NCBI RefSeq assembly: GCF_949628215.1
Contig: NC_134280.1
Coordinates: 10,985,795 to 11,049,794, forward strand
Source: Phalacrocorax aristotelis
Taxonomy: Eukaryota; Chordata; Aves; Suliformes; Phalacrocoracidae
Length of the DNA stretch: 64,000 nucleotides
Reading direction: 5' to 3'
How positions within the stretch are numbered: position 1 is the stretch's first letter; the number at the start of each line of letters is the position of its first letter. The notes under the pieces are model-generated. The model ran no database searches and had not been told where the DNA came from. It was given only the letters and a program-made list of their open reading frames with translations. A program made the position numbers and the translations under genes. Positions 41,653-53,312 of this stretch are shown here, in pieces.

Positions 41653-44600
41653 GTATTGTGGAATCAGAGGGTTTTACAGGCATCATAACCAGGTCAGTAG
41701 GAAACTTGGGCTCTGCAGCCCACCAGGGAGATATCAACCCGCTGGGCAGCACAGACCTTATTCCTGATGGAGAAGAGGAGGAATAGGCAACATAGGGGAT
41801 GAAGGGATGTCCAGCTGCATGCTGAGAGCTCGGTGCTCGGCACCTTGTGCCAGTACAGGACCAGCCTCATGGACTGGGACATGGTCCTGGTCTGCCCTGC
41901 CACCGCTGAGCTGGGCCGGGGACTCGCAAAGGTACTTTGGTATCTGCTTGAAAATATGTTAAAGCCTTTCCTCTTGATGGACACATTTGCAGTATAAATA
42001 GTTATGTCCTCTTTATTTCACTCTGAGGTTTAATTAATATATAAATCAAATGCTTGTAAAACTCAGAAATGCTTGGGAAGATGTAAAATTTAATTAGTTT
42101 GCCCGCACAACTCCATATGTCAACTGTTAGCTCAATTACGCTTTGCCATGAAATACTGACTGCGCTTTCCCATACTGGTAATTTCCCTCTATCTCAGAGT
42201 CATGGTTAATCAACACCCTGAACTCAACACACACACTCGTGTTAAATTAAATATTGAGCACAAGGAGCGAGAGCCTCCTTAATGAAATCACAGCTGGATT
42301 TTCCTCAGAAATGAGGTCCTCATGCAATACTGGGGCAGATTATAATCTCCGGGGCATGGGGCAGGTTATCACCCTGCTCTGGGATGTGCTACCAGGCCGT
42401 CACGCAGCAGGTGCACAACCATACTCGTGCTATCATATCAAGAACTGGAGGAAATACACCTCTGTTCCGGTTTTCTTGGGATTGGAGAGGGATGGGGCAG
42501 ATGCCGGTCAGGCAGGGACTGGAGGAGACAAGGGGAGGCTGGAGATGAAGCACATGGCAGGGATGGGGCAGGCAATAAATACACTGTGATTGGCTCACGC
42601 ACATGCGAAGTGCAGGTGTACAGCAGTTAAAGACAGTAACAAGCTACCGGTGTATACATTAAATACACGTTAAAAGCACATTTAGGGCAGCCCCCAGCCT
42701 GGCAGTGAGAGTCGGTACAAATGAGCGCCACTACTCTGTTTATTCCTGTTTCAGAATTTTCAAGTGACAAGAAAATGTCAGAATTATTATCTGGAAAAGG
42801 GCCAACAAACTCACAGCCCTCTTGGGGCACCCTTCCTCCCCATCCCCAGCCCAGGCACAAGGGTTCCAAGAGCCCCCTTGGCTCACGCACCGTGGGATGC
42901 AGAGGAGCTCTGTGCCGAGCCGTGCCAGCTCACGTGCCTGTGGCTTTCTCCCTGGCCAGGCATGCCACGGGGCGACTTGGAAGTGACCTTTGCTGGCTCA
43001 GCCGCGGCGCCTGGCACGCTTGGCTGCTCCCGGCATAATAGCCAGCCGGTGGCATCGTGTCGGCTCCCAGCCGTGCCCGTCCTGCTGAGACCAGATCCTG
43101 CCCACCCATGAGAAGCGGGGGGTTGTGGCCATGACTGCAGCACCACAGCTGACAGGACCGTTTGGTGGGGAGGAGGATGCTGGTGGCTGGATATGCTGTA
43201 GCAGAGGGTGCAGCAGCCAAGTGGAAATTAAGCAAGCTGCAGGAGGATGCATTAAACCTTTTTGCCTCCTTCAGAAGAACTCCCTTGGAATAAAGATGTC
43301 TCTAACTCTAAAAATAAATTAAGTTCTTATTTTTCCCACTTGTGCCACTTCCCTGTATATAATTTTCCCATTTGTGCTGTGAATACAGACTATTCATTTT
43401 CCCTAAAACTATTTTCTTACCCAATTTGCTTTCAAAAGCTGGAGCAGGAACAGAGCCCGGCTGTGGCCACCATGCACAAGCCACCAGCACTACCTTTCCC
43501 TGTGGCTTCTGCTCAGAGCTGTTTCCACCGTGCTTTTACAGTCCTGGAAACATTCCCACCCACTTTCCACTGGTCACTAACTCCCTGGTTTGCCTCTGGG
43601 GTTTGGGTTTTTCTCCCTCCCCTGTAAGGGAGAAGCTGCAGACCTTGACGGGACGATGCTACAAGACATAAGCCTTGGATCAAGCCCTCCCAGTTTACTG
43701 TACATAGGTCAAATCTCCCCCAAGCTCCTGAGATCAGGTGAGAGCCTCATTTCCCTGTGCACTGTGACCGCCTCAAAAAAAAATTATAATTTTAACTATA
43801 AAACCACATCGGAGGGGTGGCTGGGGGCGGTTGTTGGGGTTTCTTTTAAGCTGTCCTGATATAAACAGAACCGGAACCCAGATGCAAAATAAAATATTTT
43901 TCATCCTCTAACTTCTTTCTTCAGGCAATCAGCTTGTTTCTTTAATTCAAATTAGCTCTTCATATTCAAGTCTCATTTTATCTAATCTTCTTTTTCAATT
44001 AAATTCAATTGTTTGTTATCTTCTTAACTTCCTATGCTTCCCTGCATGGCTAATACAGACAAATTTTGCATTTGCTCCTTTCACTTTCCTTTTCTTTTCA
44101 ACCTGGTGTTGTTTTGCTTAACGAAACCATCTTCCGGGTAAGAGCTCGTTCCAATCCTGAAGCACATCTGTGTTGCCGGGGCACAAGCAATGGCTACCAA
44201 GCTGCTGGGAGGGGCAGTATGTTTTCCACTGGCTGGCTACCTCTGCTTGATATCAGGGCATCCGTGTTCCCTGTGCACAGGGAGGAAACCCAGAGCCATG
44301 GGGCAGTGAGGCTGGGGCAGGCTTTCCACCTTCACAGGCCAGCTTCGGGTTAGAAGAAAAGGACCGTCCCTCTGCTTTATGAAGTGTCCCTTCAGAACAC
44401 AGCCTTTATTTCTTTAGCCCTTCTAGAGGGATAAAAAGAAGTGTTTAATGAAAAGTGTGGTGTTAAACATGGATTACAAGTACCTGGAGAGTTCAGGCCA
44501 AGTCAGACTCCTGATTTCAAGTGTCCAATATTGCAATGCCTGCAATGGAGTTGCAAGGTAGCTCCAAGCTACATATAAGACCTTTTTTTTGCTAATAATC

Positions 44601-47600
44601 ACTTTCACAGAGCCTTCCCCAGAACACCAGCACTCCAGACACACTAGCACAGCCCACTGCCCCACATTGGGCCCAAACTCGTCCCTCCTGCAAGCCATGC
44701 ACCAACTCTGAAGTCTCACCCGGGGTTGCTGCAGCCAGATCCTACCCCTGGCCAGGACGGGAGGACCTGGGGAAAACTGGGGCAATTCAGCAGAGAGGGG
44801 AGGCAGCTGTCAGCAGGAAGGAGAAGTCTGGGGACAGTTTTGTCCACAGCTGTGAAGCACCCAGGGACCAGAGTGAGGAGATGATGCTGGGAGGCCCTTG
44901 CCTTGGAGGTGGTGAAGGTACCACCCGCCAAGAAGACTGTTGGCAGTGAGCAGACTTGGGACAACACCTAGAAAGGGACAAATTTGGGAAAGCTGCAGCT
45001 GCCAAAGGATAAACCTCAATATATAGAGGTGATGTATATTGTCAGCCACATCTTTATGTGGCCACTTCTCCAACTTAAGAGTGTAAAAGCAGCTGGAAGC
45101 ACCCTGCCCTGCCCAGTGGCCATCAGGCCTGGCATTTGCAGAGGAGATGCTCCTGTGGAATTTGCTGGGTTATTGTATTATGAGTGTTTTGCTGCTGTTA
45201 TGCTGTAACAAAGCTTGGCTCGTTCACTATCGGTGTTGTCACGATGCTTTCAGCGCTTCTGGAAAGGTTATAGGAACCAGAGGACCAGTGATCAGGTGAG
45301 AAATTCAGTTTCCACCATCTTTTTTTAAATACTAATAAAGGCTTAGTCTCTCTGGTTATGATAAAAGGCTAGAAGCAGCCCCCAAGTGCATTTCAAAGAT
45401 GGAAAGACCAGAAGGCAAAGAAAAAAGGCCCCCAATTTTATTATTTTGTATAATCAGAGTATAATTGGAGAGCAGACGCTCTGCCTGTAGCATGCTGCCA
45501 TTGGGGACTCCAGATTTTTAATAAGAAATCCATAGGGGAATTAGATGCTGTTTCAGTGGTGTTGTGGCTGATTTACAGGGACGCACCTGGAGCCAGAATC
45601 CATGCCCCAAGTCACTGTACTTCACAGAAAGCAAAACATTTAGGCACCGTTTGTAAATCCCTGTAAAAACTGGGTCTGCAGTAGAAACAGTGATAGTCCC
45701 TTAATTATAGCAGTGCTTGTGGGAGCTGTGATAATTAGGAGTTTCTGGTGTTCTGGAAATCAAAGTGGTTTCTATTCTCTTCTTTAATTAATTCAGGCTT
45801 TTATCGATGAAAGTGGAGATGAATTAAGGTTCTGCTCTGGGCAAAGTACAACGATGCTTGTGCAGCCCTTGCAGGGTGAACCCACCAGACCCCAGGACTT
45901 GGTCAATGTCCCTCATGCTACAGCATCCCTGGCCTCCAGTTCTCAGTATTTTGGGAAATTGAAGGGGAAAGGCCACAGGGAGACATGCCCCGAGCAGGAC
46001 TCACCACATCACACGCATATCACAGGGACCTGCTGCACAGGGATGTGCGTCCATATATCCATGGCAGAGGACAGACTGCCTGCCAGCAGGAATTCATGTG
46101 CAGCAGATAAGACATCCAGCATTATCACCTCCCCATGCTGCAAAGGGTGAGTCAAGCTGTGTAAAAATCATAGAATTGGTATAAAATCTTTTTGTTTGTT
46201 TGTTTAAAGCAAATTAATATTATAAGTCCCTTTTATTTTGCTCTGGGAGGGGTTGATTTTGGGAGGGTTTGTGTGGCAAACCCCGAGGGCTGGGAAGTCA
46301 CGCTGAAAATCCATATGACTGTTAGAAGATGAAGACAGCAATATGGGATTTGTAGTAAAGATCATGCAATATGACCAAAGCCCTCACAATGGGAAATAGC
46401 ACATGCATGGATGGCAGAGACAGTTTTTTCGCTGTAAGTAAAAACTCCAGCTGATGGGATAACCCAGCTGATGGGAAACAGGAGCGTCTGTCACCCACTG
46501 GAGCCGAAGGCAGCAGCCCAAGCCAGTGTATTGCAATTAACCCACACAGCTAATTAATTAAATCTAGCCTTGATAATGTTATCGAGGAGCTGCCTGAAAA
46601 TGATCCTTTATGTCAAAGTCTATCTTTATATTCAATAAATCAGGACCCATCCTGACAAGCCATGCTCTGGTTTGGAGCATCTCCTTGCCCTCATCATTTC
46701 TCATGTAGTGAATTCTGCTGCAAGTTCCCAAACCGTGGGCTCAGCAGTAGAACCGTGCCCCACAGCAGCTTTGTGTTGGATTAAACTGTCCTGGAAAGAA
46801 ACTGCATTTCAACATCCATCCTCTTTCATTTTTGGTCTTTTTCTCCTTTTCCTACTAGATGGCGCCTGCATGACAGGCGGGGACGAGCCCGGCAGCGCCA
46901 GCACGGAGCATCTCTACCAGGTCTCCTCCGTGAAGGGCTGATAAATGACGTTTTTCTCCGAAAAGCCAGGCAGCTGTGAAAGCGATAACCTGCCGGGAGC
47001 TGATTAGTGGCAGGAGGCCGTTTTTCCGGTAGTGCCACATTAACCGACCGACCTCCCCAGGGGGGGCAGAGGGGCCATCTAGAAGCTGAATCTCGGGTAC
47101 CCTGGGTGTGCACAAGACCTGTTGTGCTGCCAGGGTGCTCAGGAGGATGCTTGGGCTGGAAGTGCCCATACAGAGCTGTGCAGCCACCTGCCCTCAGCCA
47201 CATCCCACTTCAATAGCCTGGTCCATAATCCAGGTATTTCACTGGATCATCTGGCATTTGTGGATCATCTGTGGGAGACACGTAGCCAACGGCAGGGAGC
47301 AGGCAATCGGTGTGGGTGCAGACCCCCAGTTGACTTCAAGCACTGTACAGCCACCAATGGTGCCACACGGCCCTTGGGTGGGAGGAGGGCTGCAGGGTAT
47401 CGCACATCCCTCCCCACCTGGGATACTCTGGGAGGGATGTGTCTTTGTCCTGCCTGCAACCTGCCCACAAGCTGCTCTCCTCTGCCTGCTCTCTCCTTGC
47501 AGCTCCATGAGGATATGGCCAGCTCTATCCCCAGCGCTGTCAGGATTCAGCATCACCCCCAGTTCTTTGAGATAACCACAGCAGTGTTGAGGGGCAACAT

Positions 47601-50600
47601 GAGCTACTTCTTCTTCAACCAGTGAAGATGCTGTTTGTGCAACTCCAGCTTCACAGAGCCATCGCAGCTCCCTGTATGCCCATTTTTGCAGCCCCTGGCT
47701 CATTCCACCTGCACGTGCTCTATGTTTCACAACCATACTGAATTCATTTCTGCCCTCCGTGCGCTGGCAATAATTAACCACACATTATCAACTCCACCTT
47801 GCCTGCATTGTACATGCACCTTTCCAGCTTCTCAGCTCCTTTCTGGGCTCGGCAGTTTCCGTACCACGGGAACACATGCAAGTCCAGAGCACTGCACCAG
47901 TGAACCCACCTGACGCTCCTGTTGTACTTATAACCCAATTTCTCAACCCAAACAGTATCACTGGGCCCCAAGAAAGCAGCTTCCAGCCCAAAACACAGCC
48001 ATGGAAAGGCCAGAGGAGGAGCTACTGCCCTGCCAGATAGGTTCGGTTTGCAAACGGTAAGTGCCACTCACTACCCCTGGATTTCAGGGTAAAGTGGAGC
48101 CGTTCCCCTGCCGTGACATTGTGGGCGACAGGGTTAGACAGTGTCCCCAATCTCTGCTTTTGTCATGATATTTGCTCAGGTGCAGCTGCTGCTGTCGCCA
48201 CATCCACCATAGCCTCCAGCGCACACCAGCCCTGGGGCTGGCACATACACCTCCGTAATGTACCCAAGTGAGCTGGTGAGAGGGAAGCAGCTTGGGGGGC
48301 TCAGGGACCACTGTGTTGGCATCTGGGTACACTGATGCCCAGGCATGCCCTGGGACAGGGGAGGGCCAACCACCTTATCAATTAGGTGTGGAACAGGAGG
48401 CAAGCTGGCCCAGTGCACCCTTCCATGCAGCCACCTCGGATTACTCGAGCATCCCAGCAAGAGCCCCAAGACACAGCGTGGGAGGTGGGGGCTCCCCACA
48501 GCTCCCTGGCCTGGCAGCCAGGAGCTGCCGAGGTTCATCTGCTTGCCTGTGCCACGCTGTGCCGGCACATGGGCACCGGCGGAGCCTGCCAGCCCCGGCC
48601 CTGAGCAGATCCAAAGCAACTGCCCAGCCCTACGGTGGGGAAGGACAGGGAGGAGGGGATGCAGGTGGCACAGCCCCACCACGATGGGGGCATGGCCAGC
48701 TGGGCACGGGGACACAGATGGTGCTGCCGGAGAGCTGTGGCTCCGACCACGAAGTGATGGGCCAGGAAAGACAACTGCTGGGACAAGAAGGGTCCAGCTG
48801 ACAAAGCGAAATCCCTTGCTCACACCCAGAAAGGAGAAAGAGGGAAAAAAACAGATAAACACGCAGAAACACCACCCAGATCCAGCATGAGTCTGGCACA
48901 TTGGGTATCTCTGGGTAGAAGGGAAATGAAGCCACCTTGCAAGCCCACATCAGGTCACCTCATCAGAAAGATGGTTCCCAAGGGCGTTTCTTGAGCAACC
49001 AATAAAGCCAGGCAAGCACCAGGAGCTGGGGAGGCCTTAGTTTACTTACCAAGACACCTGCAGGAAAAATGGAGCTGCAGGACTCAAACCATCCAGCAAA
49101 CAGATGGCCTGGACAGGGCTGGCGACAGGTTGAGAAGAGGGAGACAGGTGTAAAATGGTTGTTCCTTTTGAGGCGCTTCTTTGTGGAAAACCAGGATATT
49201 TTGGCAAAAATGATGGTGAAAAATCGCCAAAGTTTGATATTCTATGAAAAAGAAGTGAAATATAAAAAAAACCAAACCAAAACCCAGATTTCAGTGCTTC
49301 AGGATAAAAGAACCCCAGAGGACTGGTCATTACTCAAGGAAAGGATTGTAAACCTGTAACAGCAGCCTTGCCCCATGCAAGGGAAAGGTAGAGAGGCAGA
49401 CCCACACTGCATGACCTCAGCTTCACAGAGACCTGAAAGATCAGAGGAATAATGTAAAATGAATCACAATGACCAAGGCAAACATGGCAATGACTATGGG
49501 TTCTATAAATAAATTAAAGGCAAAATTTGTCCTTCTATCCTTTACATAATGTGGGAGTGCAGGTAACAAGATACAGAAAGCACAGGAGAGTTCAATAATT
49601 TCTTTCCTTCAGTCTCCACAAAGGGCTGATCGTGGCATAGAAATTAAGTAATATTAAGATACGCATGAGGAGGCAGGGGCCACAAGAGGGAAGAAGGGTG
49701 TAAGAAGTAATCTGGGTCTCTTGGCTGCATTCAGTCACAGATGGACTTCACAGAAGCATGATGAAGTACAGATATCCCAATGATACTCCTTCTCCTAACC
49801 ACGGCAGTAGGCTTTTTCTCCTCTCCAGTAGTCCCCAATACACAGGGAACTCACAGCATCTTGAAGTTGGCAGCTTGAACACCTCCAGCCTCGGAAGCTT
49901 TCTCTTATCCAAGGTCCTGGTGCCAGAAGCCACCAATGCAAGCTTTCCCCAGCAATCCCACATCTTCGATGAAGCCTCTCCAGGTCAGCAGGTTTCTGTA
50001 TCTCTCACCCCATGCACGTGAGAGTGGATGTGAGAGGCAGGTAACCCCCCAAGCTGGTATGGTCCCAGCTGGCCTCATTTGCAGGCAGCACAGAGGCAGG
50101 AGGGGGGGGACATCTGCGGAGGACAGCAGTAAGAACGGGCTGAGATGGTTAAAGCCATGGCCAGCCCAGGAGAGGGGGAAAAAGTGGGGCTTGTTTCATC
50201 CCAGGAACACACATCTCGTGAGCAAGGCAGGCACAGAGAGTATGGCAGTCAGCAAAGATCAGCAGATTAGGAAAACCCTCCGAACTGCAGAGGTGGTGAA
50301 GCACGTAAGGCTCTGTTCAGAGGATCTGCACATCCCTCTGTGCAGCCTTCAAAAACAGATCGCACCAGCATCTCCCCAGCTATTCTGCGGTTCGGGGATG
50401 GCAAGACAATCCTTTCGGGTCCCTCTCCTCTGTGCTCCTCTCTTCTACTGAGTGACTGAACCAAAGCTCCAGAGGGATATTTTTTTTTAAATCCCTGTGG
50501 GATTGGCCCAGTGTTTTTGCCTGAAGACACTACTGATCATGCCAGCTCTTGGCAGCCTAAGAGCATGCTGCCGCCGGTCTATGGGAGCAGGGCCGCGCGG

Positions 50601-50784
50601 CTGCGTTCGGGGTGGTTGCAGCAGGACAACTCTTTCCCCGTGTGGGGGTAAGAACCATTATCTCATCCACACCCCGTGGAACAGCTTTTAAGAGCAAGTG
50701 CTTGGCCCCTGATAGCGTAGAGACAGGCACACCAAGCCGCACCCTCCCATTAAAATGAAACACCGGCTGGCTCTGAAATGTACT

Positions 50785-50792
50785 TATAAATA
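50785..50792 (+). promoter_or_regulatory. candidate TATA box upstream of the CpG island
   Basis: TATAAATA matches the TATA consensus and lies about 30-40 bp before the CpG-island edge at about 50820-50830. If used, transcription would start near 50815 and run into the island on the plus strand, the STEAP3 direction. A single 8-mer in AT-rich DNA can occur by chance. Confidence 0.35.
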
Positions 50793-50989
50793 GAGAATTA
50801 AGGTCTGCCCTCAACTCCTGCCTGTAACGGATACCGTGTCCGCTGCAGCCCCGGCAGCGATGCCCTCCCGTCGGTGTGCATTTAACCCCGGCATGGCAGT
50901 GCCACCCGGGCGGGCTCGGTGGGGCCAGGGCTGGAGGGCTCACGGCTCCTGCACCCTCACCCCCGGGCCGGGCTGTGCTGGGCCGTGCA

Positions 50990-51095
50990 GTGAGCCTGGC
51001 TGTGCCGAGCCAGGCTGGGCCGGGTCGGGCCCAGCCGAGCCGTGCCGAGCTGAGCCGAGCCCGGGCGTGCCAAGCCGAGCCTAGCCGTGCCGTGC
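50990..51095. repeat. degenerate GCCGAGCC-type repeat in the CpG island
   Basis: Short imperfect units of the form GCCGAGCC, GCCGTGCC and GCTGAGCC follow one another for about 105 bp, consistent with slippage-driven expansion inside the island. Confidence 0.7.
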
Positions 51096-51149
51096 GGATG
51101 TCGGGCGGCCGCCGGCGGGCACATGGGCAGGAGGGCGGAGCCCGCGGCC

Positions 51150-51213
51150 TGACATCACCTCCCGGTTCTCCGCTACCGGACGGCTCCGCTCGCCCTCCCG
51201 CCGCCGCGCAGAG
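51150..51213 (+). other. STEAP3: inferred non-coding first exon of STEAP3 (3' part)
   Basis: The only strong plus-strand splice donor noted in the island is GCAGAG|GTGAGC, with the exon edge at 51213. The 5' end of the exon is unknown: it could start near 51150 or as far back as about 50815 (TATA-driven). The first recognised coding exon downstream starts one base after an acceptor, just ahead of its ATG, so an upstream untranslated exon is required. This island is the best place for it. Confidence 0.4.
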
Positions 51214-53238
51214 GTGAGCACCGCGGGGAAACGGGGCACGGCCGGGTTTACCCTTAAGGGAACGGCGCGGCGGGGATGCCCCACCACCGGGGCCCGGCGG
51301 CGGCAGCGGCGGCGCGGCTCGAACCCTGAGCCGTGGGGCCGCGCCGGACGTGGGGTCCGGGCCGGGGGTGGCTCGGCTCGGCTCGGCGGGGGGGCGCCGC
51401 CGGCGGTGCCCACTGCCCGGGGCTCCCCTGCCGCGGAGCGCTCGGTCCCGGGGCCCCGTCCTGCCGGCACCCCCCGGCCCCGGGAGCCCCGCGGCGGGGG
51501 TGGGGAGCGGGGCCGGTGCTGCCCCGCGGTCGGGCAGGGCCGTCTCGGCCCCCAGGGCGGTCTTGGCCGTGGCCACCCCGGTGCGAGCGTGGGGTTTGGG
51601 GCTGGAGCGAGGTCCGGTCCCGGCCAGAAATTTCCGAGGGGGCCGGTGTGTCCCAAAGCCGGGTGACCACAGGAAGACGAGGCCGGTGGGATGCTCGTCT
51701 GCGGGGCTGCAATGAGGGGTGTCTGCTGGAAGCGCTTTCCCGTGGCTGCCTGCCACGTCCCTGCAGGTACGGGAAAGCCCCTGGCACCGGGCACAAACCT
51801 GCCTGAAACGGGGCGGTTTCTGCTGTTCCGAGCAAACTCGTGATTTGGTCCGCTCGAGTGCAGTGGGGCGGCAAGGTACAGACAGATGCACACGTCGGGT
51901 TGTGTCCCTCAGAGAGCGGTTTGCACTTAGGCTTCACTTTCATTCTCAGCTCACCAAATGCTTTGGCGAGATGAGTGGTTTCTTCCCGCAAGGGAGAGAT
52001 CAGCACTGAGATATAAAAAAATCTTGGGATAAATCTTGGGCAGGGCCCATGGTCCCTCAGAGGTGAGCAAGGAGCAGCCGTGTGGTTTCTGTACCGATGC
52101 AGGTGCTTATAAAGGTGCAAGGGTTGGACGCTCTATTGGGGGGACTTCAGCATTTGATCCGTGTCAGAGTAACGAAGGATGAAAGCTGTGAAGGAATCAG
52201 AGAGGTGACTTTGTAGTAGGACTGTCCCACAGGTGATGTGACCTGGGATGGGACTGTCCCTGTCCTTTGACCCTGGCCGGGGTGTAACCTCTGCCAGCGG
52301 GGTGCATGGGGCTGTGACAGCCCCTTTGCTGAACACCAGGGAGCTTGGGGGAGCACTCGTGTTCGTAATGCACCCTGCTGAGCCGAGCACAGGACAGACA
52401 TGTACTGAGGACCCCAGATCATTTCCCTCGGTATATTCTAAATACAACCAACGCATGGAAAAATGCTTTCTGTGGCAAGAAACCAAAACTGAGAGACAGC
52501 GGGAGAGGAAGGCCATTGCCTACAGCATCAATACTCCTGTGGGCTGAGGAGATGGAGGACTAACAAGATTTAAATACTATATCAAGCTTAAGTTTTAAAA
52601 TCACATTTGCTATGAAACAAATGCACAGTAATACAAGATCGCATAGTCACTGCACATATTTGATTTTCTCTGTAATTGTAAAGAAGAAAACGCTGATGTC
52701 TCAACAAGTCTTTGTTTTAAAAAAACAGAGCAAACCCCAGGAAAACATGCTTTTTGAAAGTATAATATTTTTTGTTTGTTTGCTTGCTTTGCTTTTTACT
52801 TTTGTTCTTGGTTTGTTTTGCTTTTTATTGTTAGGAACTAAGCTTTGACTGTGACCTTGTAACATCACACCCATAAATAGAAGCAAGTTTAGATTCAGGG
52901 GAAACACATTTTTTCCAATGGTGGAAGAAGTAGGCCAGCCATGCCGGCTCTCTTGAGAGGCGGGGAAGGCACTGGTAGCTGTGGTAAGAGATATCACATA
53001 CCAAGAATTAAAACCCACCAATTTGTTATCTATAAGTTTACCGTCACTGATTAGAATTAACTTTCTGTCAAACCCACAATGGAGGCAAACGCTAATTATT
53101 TCCAGATCTTAAGTTACTGCTTCTTCATAGGGTAGTTTTCCCTGCAGCCCTACAGTGGATTAAGCAGCTTCCCATCTTCAGCTAAATTTAGGAGGAATGT
53201 AGATTAACTGAAAGGATAAAACATTTCGAAAGCACGTC

Positions 53239-53312
53239 AGTGACTTGGGAGCTTACATCCCGTTTCCAAAAGCCCTTAGGTACTTTGGGGCCTAAATCAC
53301 TTGAACGTTTTG
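53239..53312. repeat. ancient interspersed repeat with inverted-repeat halves
   Basis: AGTGACTTGGGAGC at the left and GGGGCCTAAATCACT at the right are near reverse complements, with TTTCCAAAAGCCCTTAGG between them. This matches the 'agtgacttaggagcctaaatcc...ttttgaaaa' repeat theme common in reptile and bird genomes and may be a MITE-like or SINE-tail remnant. The family is not named. Confidence 0.4.

Larger units (their letters stand above)
37380..50800. other. intergenic DNA, no gene recognised
   Basis: No exon or RNA gene could be supported. Open frames up to 241 codons (48176-48901 minus) and 180 codons (47239-47781 minus) show no domain or family resemblance. The stretch includes a 17-T run at 41636-41652 and a 13-bp direct repeat (CCAGCTGATGGGA at 46447 and 46464). 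AT-rich segments with homeodomain-like words lie at 40140-40270, 42005-42210, 45430-45810 and 46535-46640 and may be non-coding regulatory DNA. Conservation was not testable. Confidence 0.5.
50825..51720 (+). promoter_or_regulatory. STEAP3: CpG island, likely STEAP3 promoter
   Basis: About 0.9 kb of CpG-dense DNA stands alone in AT-richer surroundings, 12 kb before the first recognised STEAP3 coding exon and with no other gene in reach. It contains GC boxes (GGGCGG near 51133), a CRE/AP-1-like TGACATCA at 51150-51157 and a strong donor at 51213/51214. Long open frames across it on both strands (up to 444 codons) follow from GC content. Assignment to STEAP3 is by position and orientation. A minus-strand or bidirectional non-coding transcript is also possible. 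Confidence 0.55.

Noticed and set aside
47239-47781. 180-codon minus-strand open frame
   Set aside because: No domain, no start context, no homologue recognised; overlapping open frames on the other strand are equally long.
48176-48901. 241-codon minus-strand open frame with a hydrophobic stretch
   Set aside because: It has locally hydrophobic composition, but the rest is low-complexity and there is no family signature. It is probably chance in moderately GC-rich DNA.
50557-51891. 444-codon minus-strand open frame
   Set aside because: It runs through a CpG island that abolishes stops. It has no recognisable domain, low-complexity repeats (AxxSSARLG-like) and no splice support.
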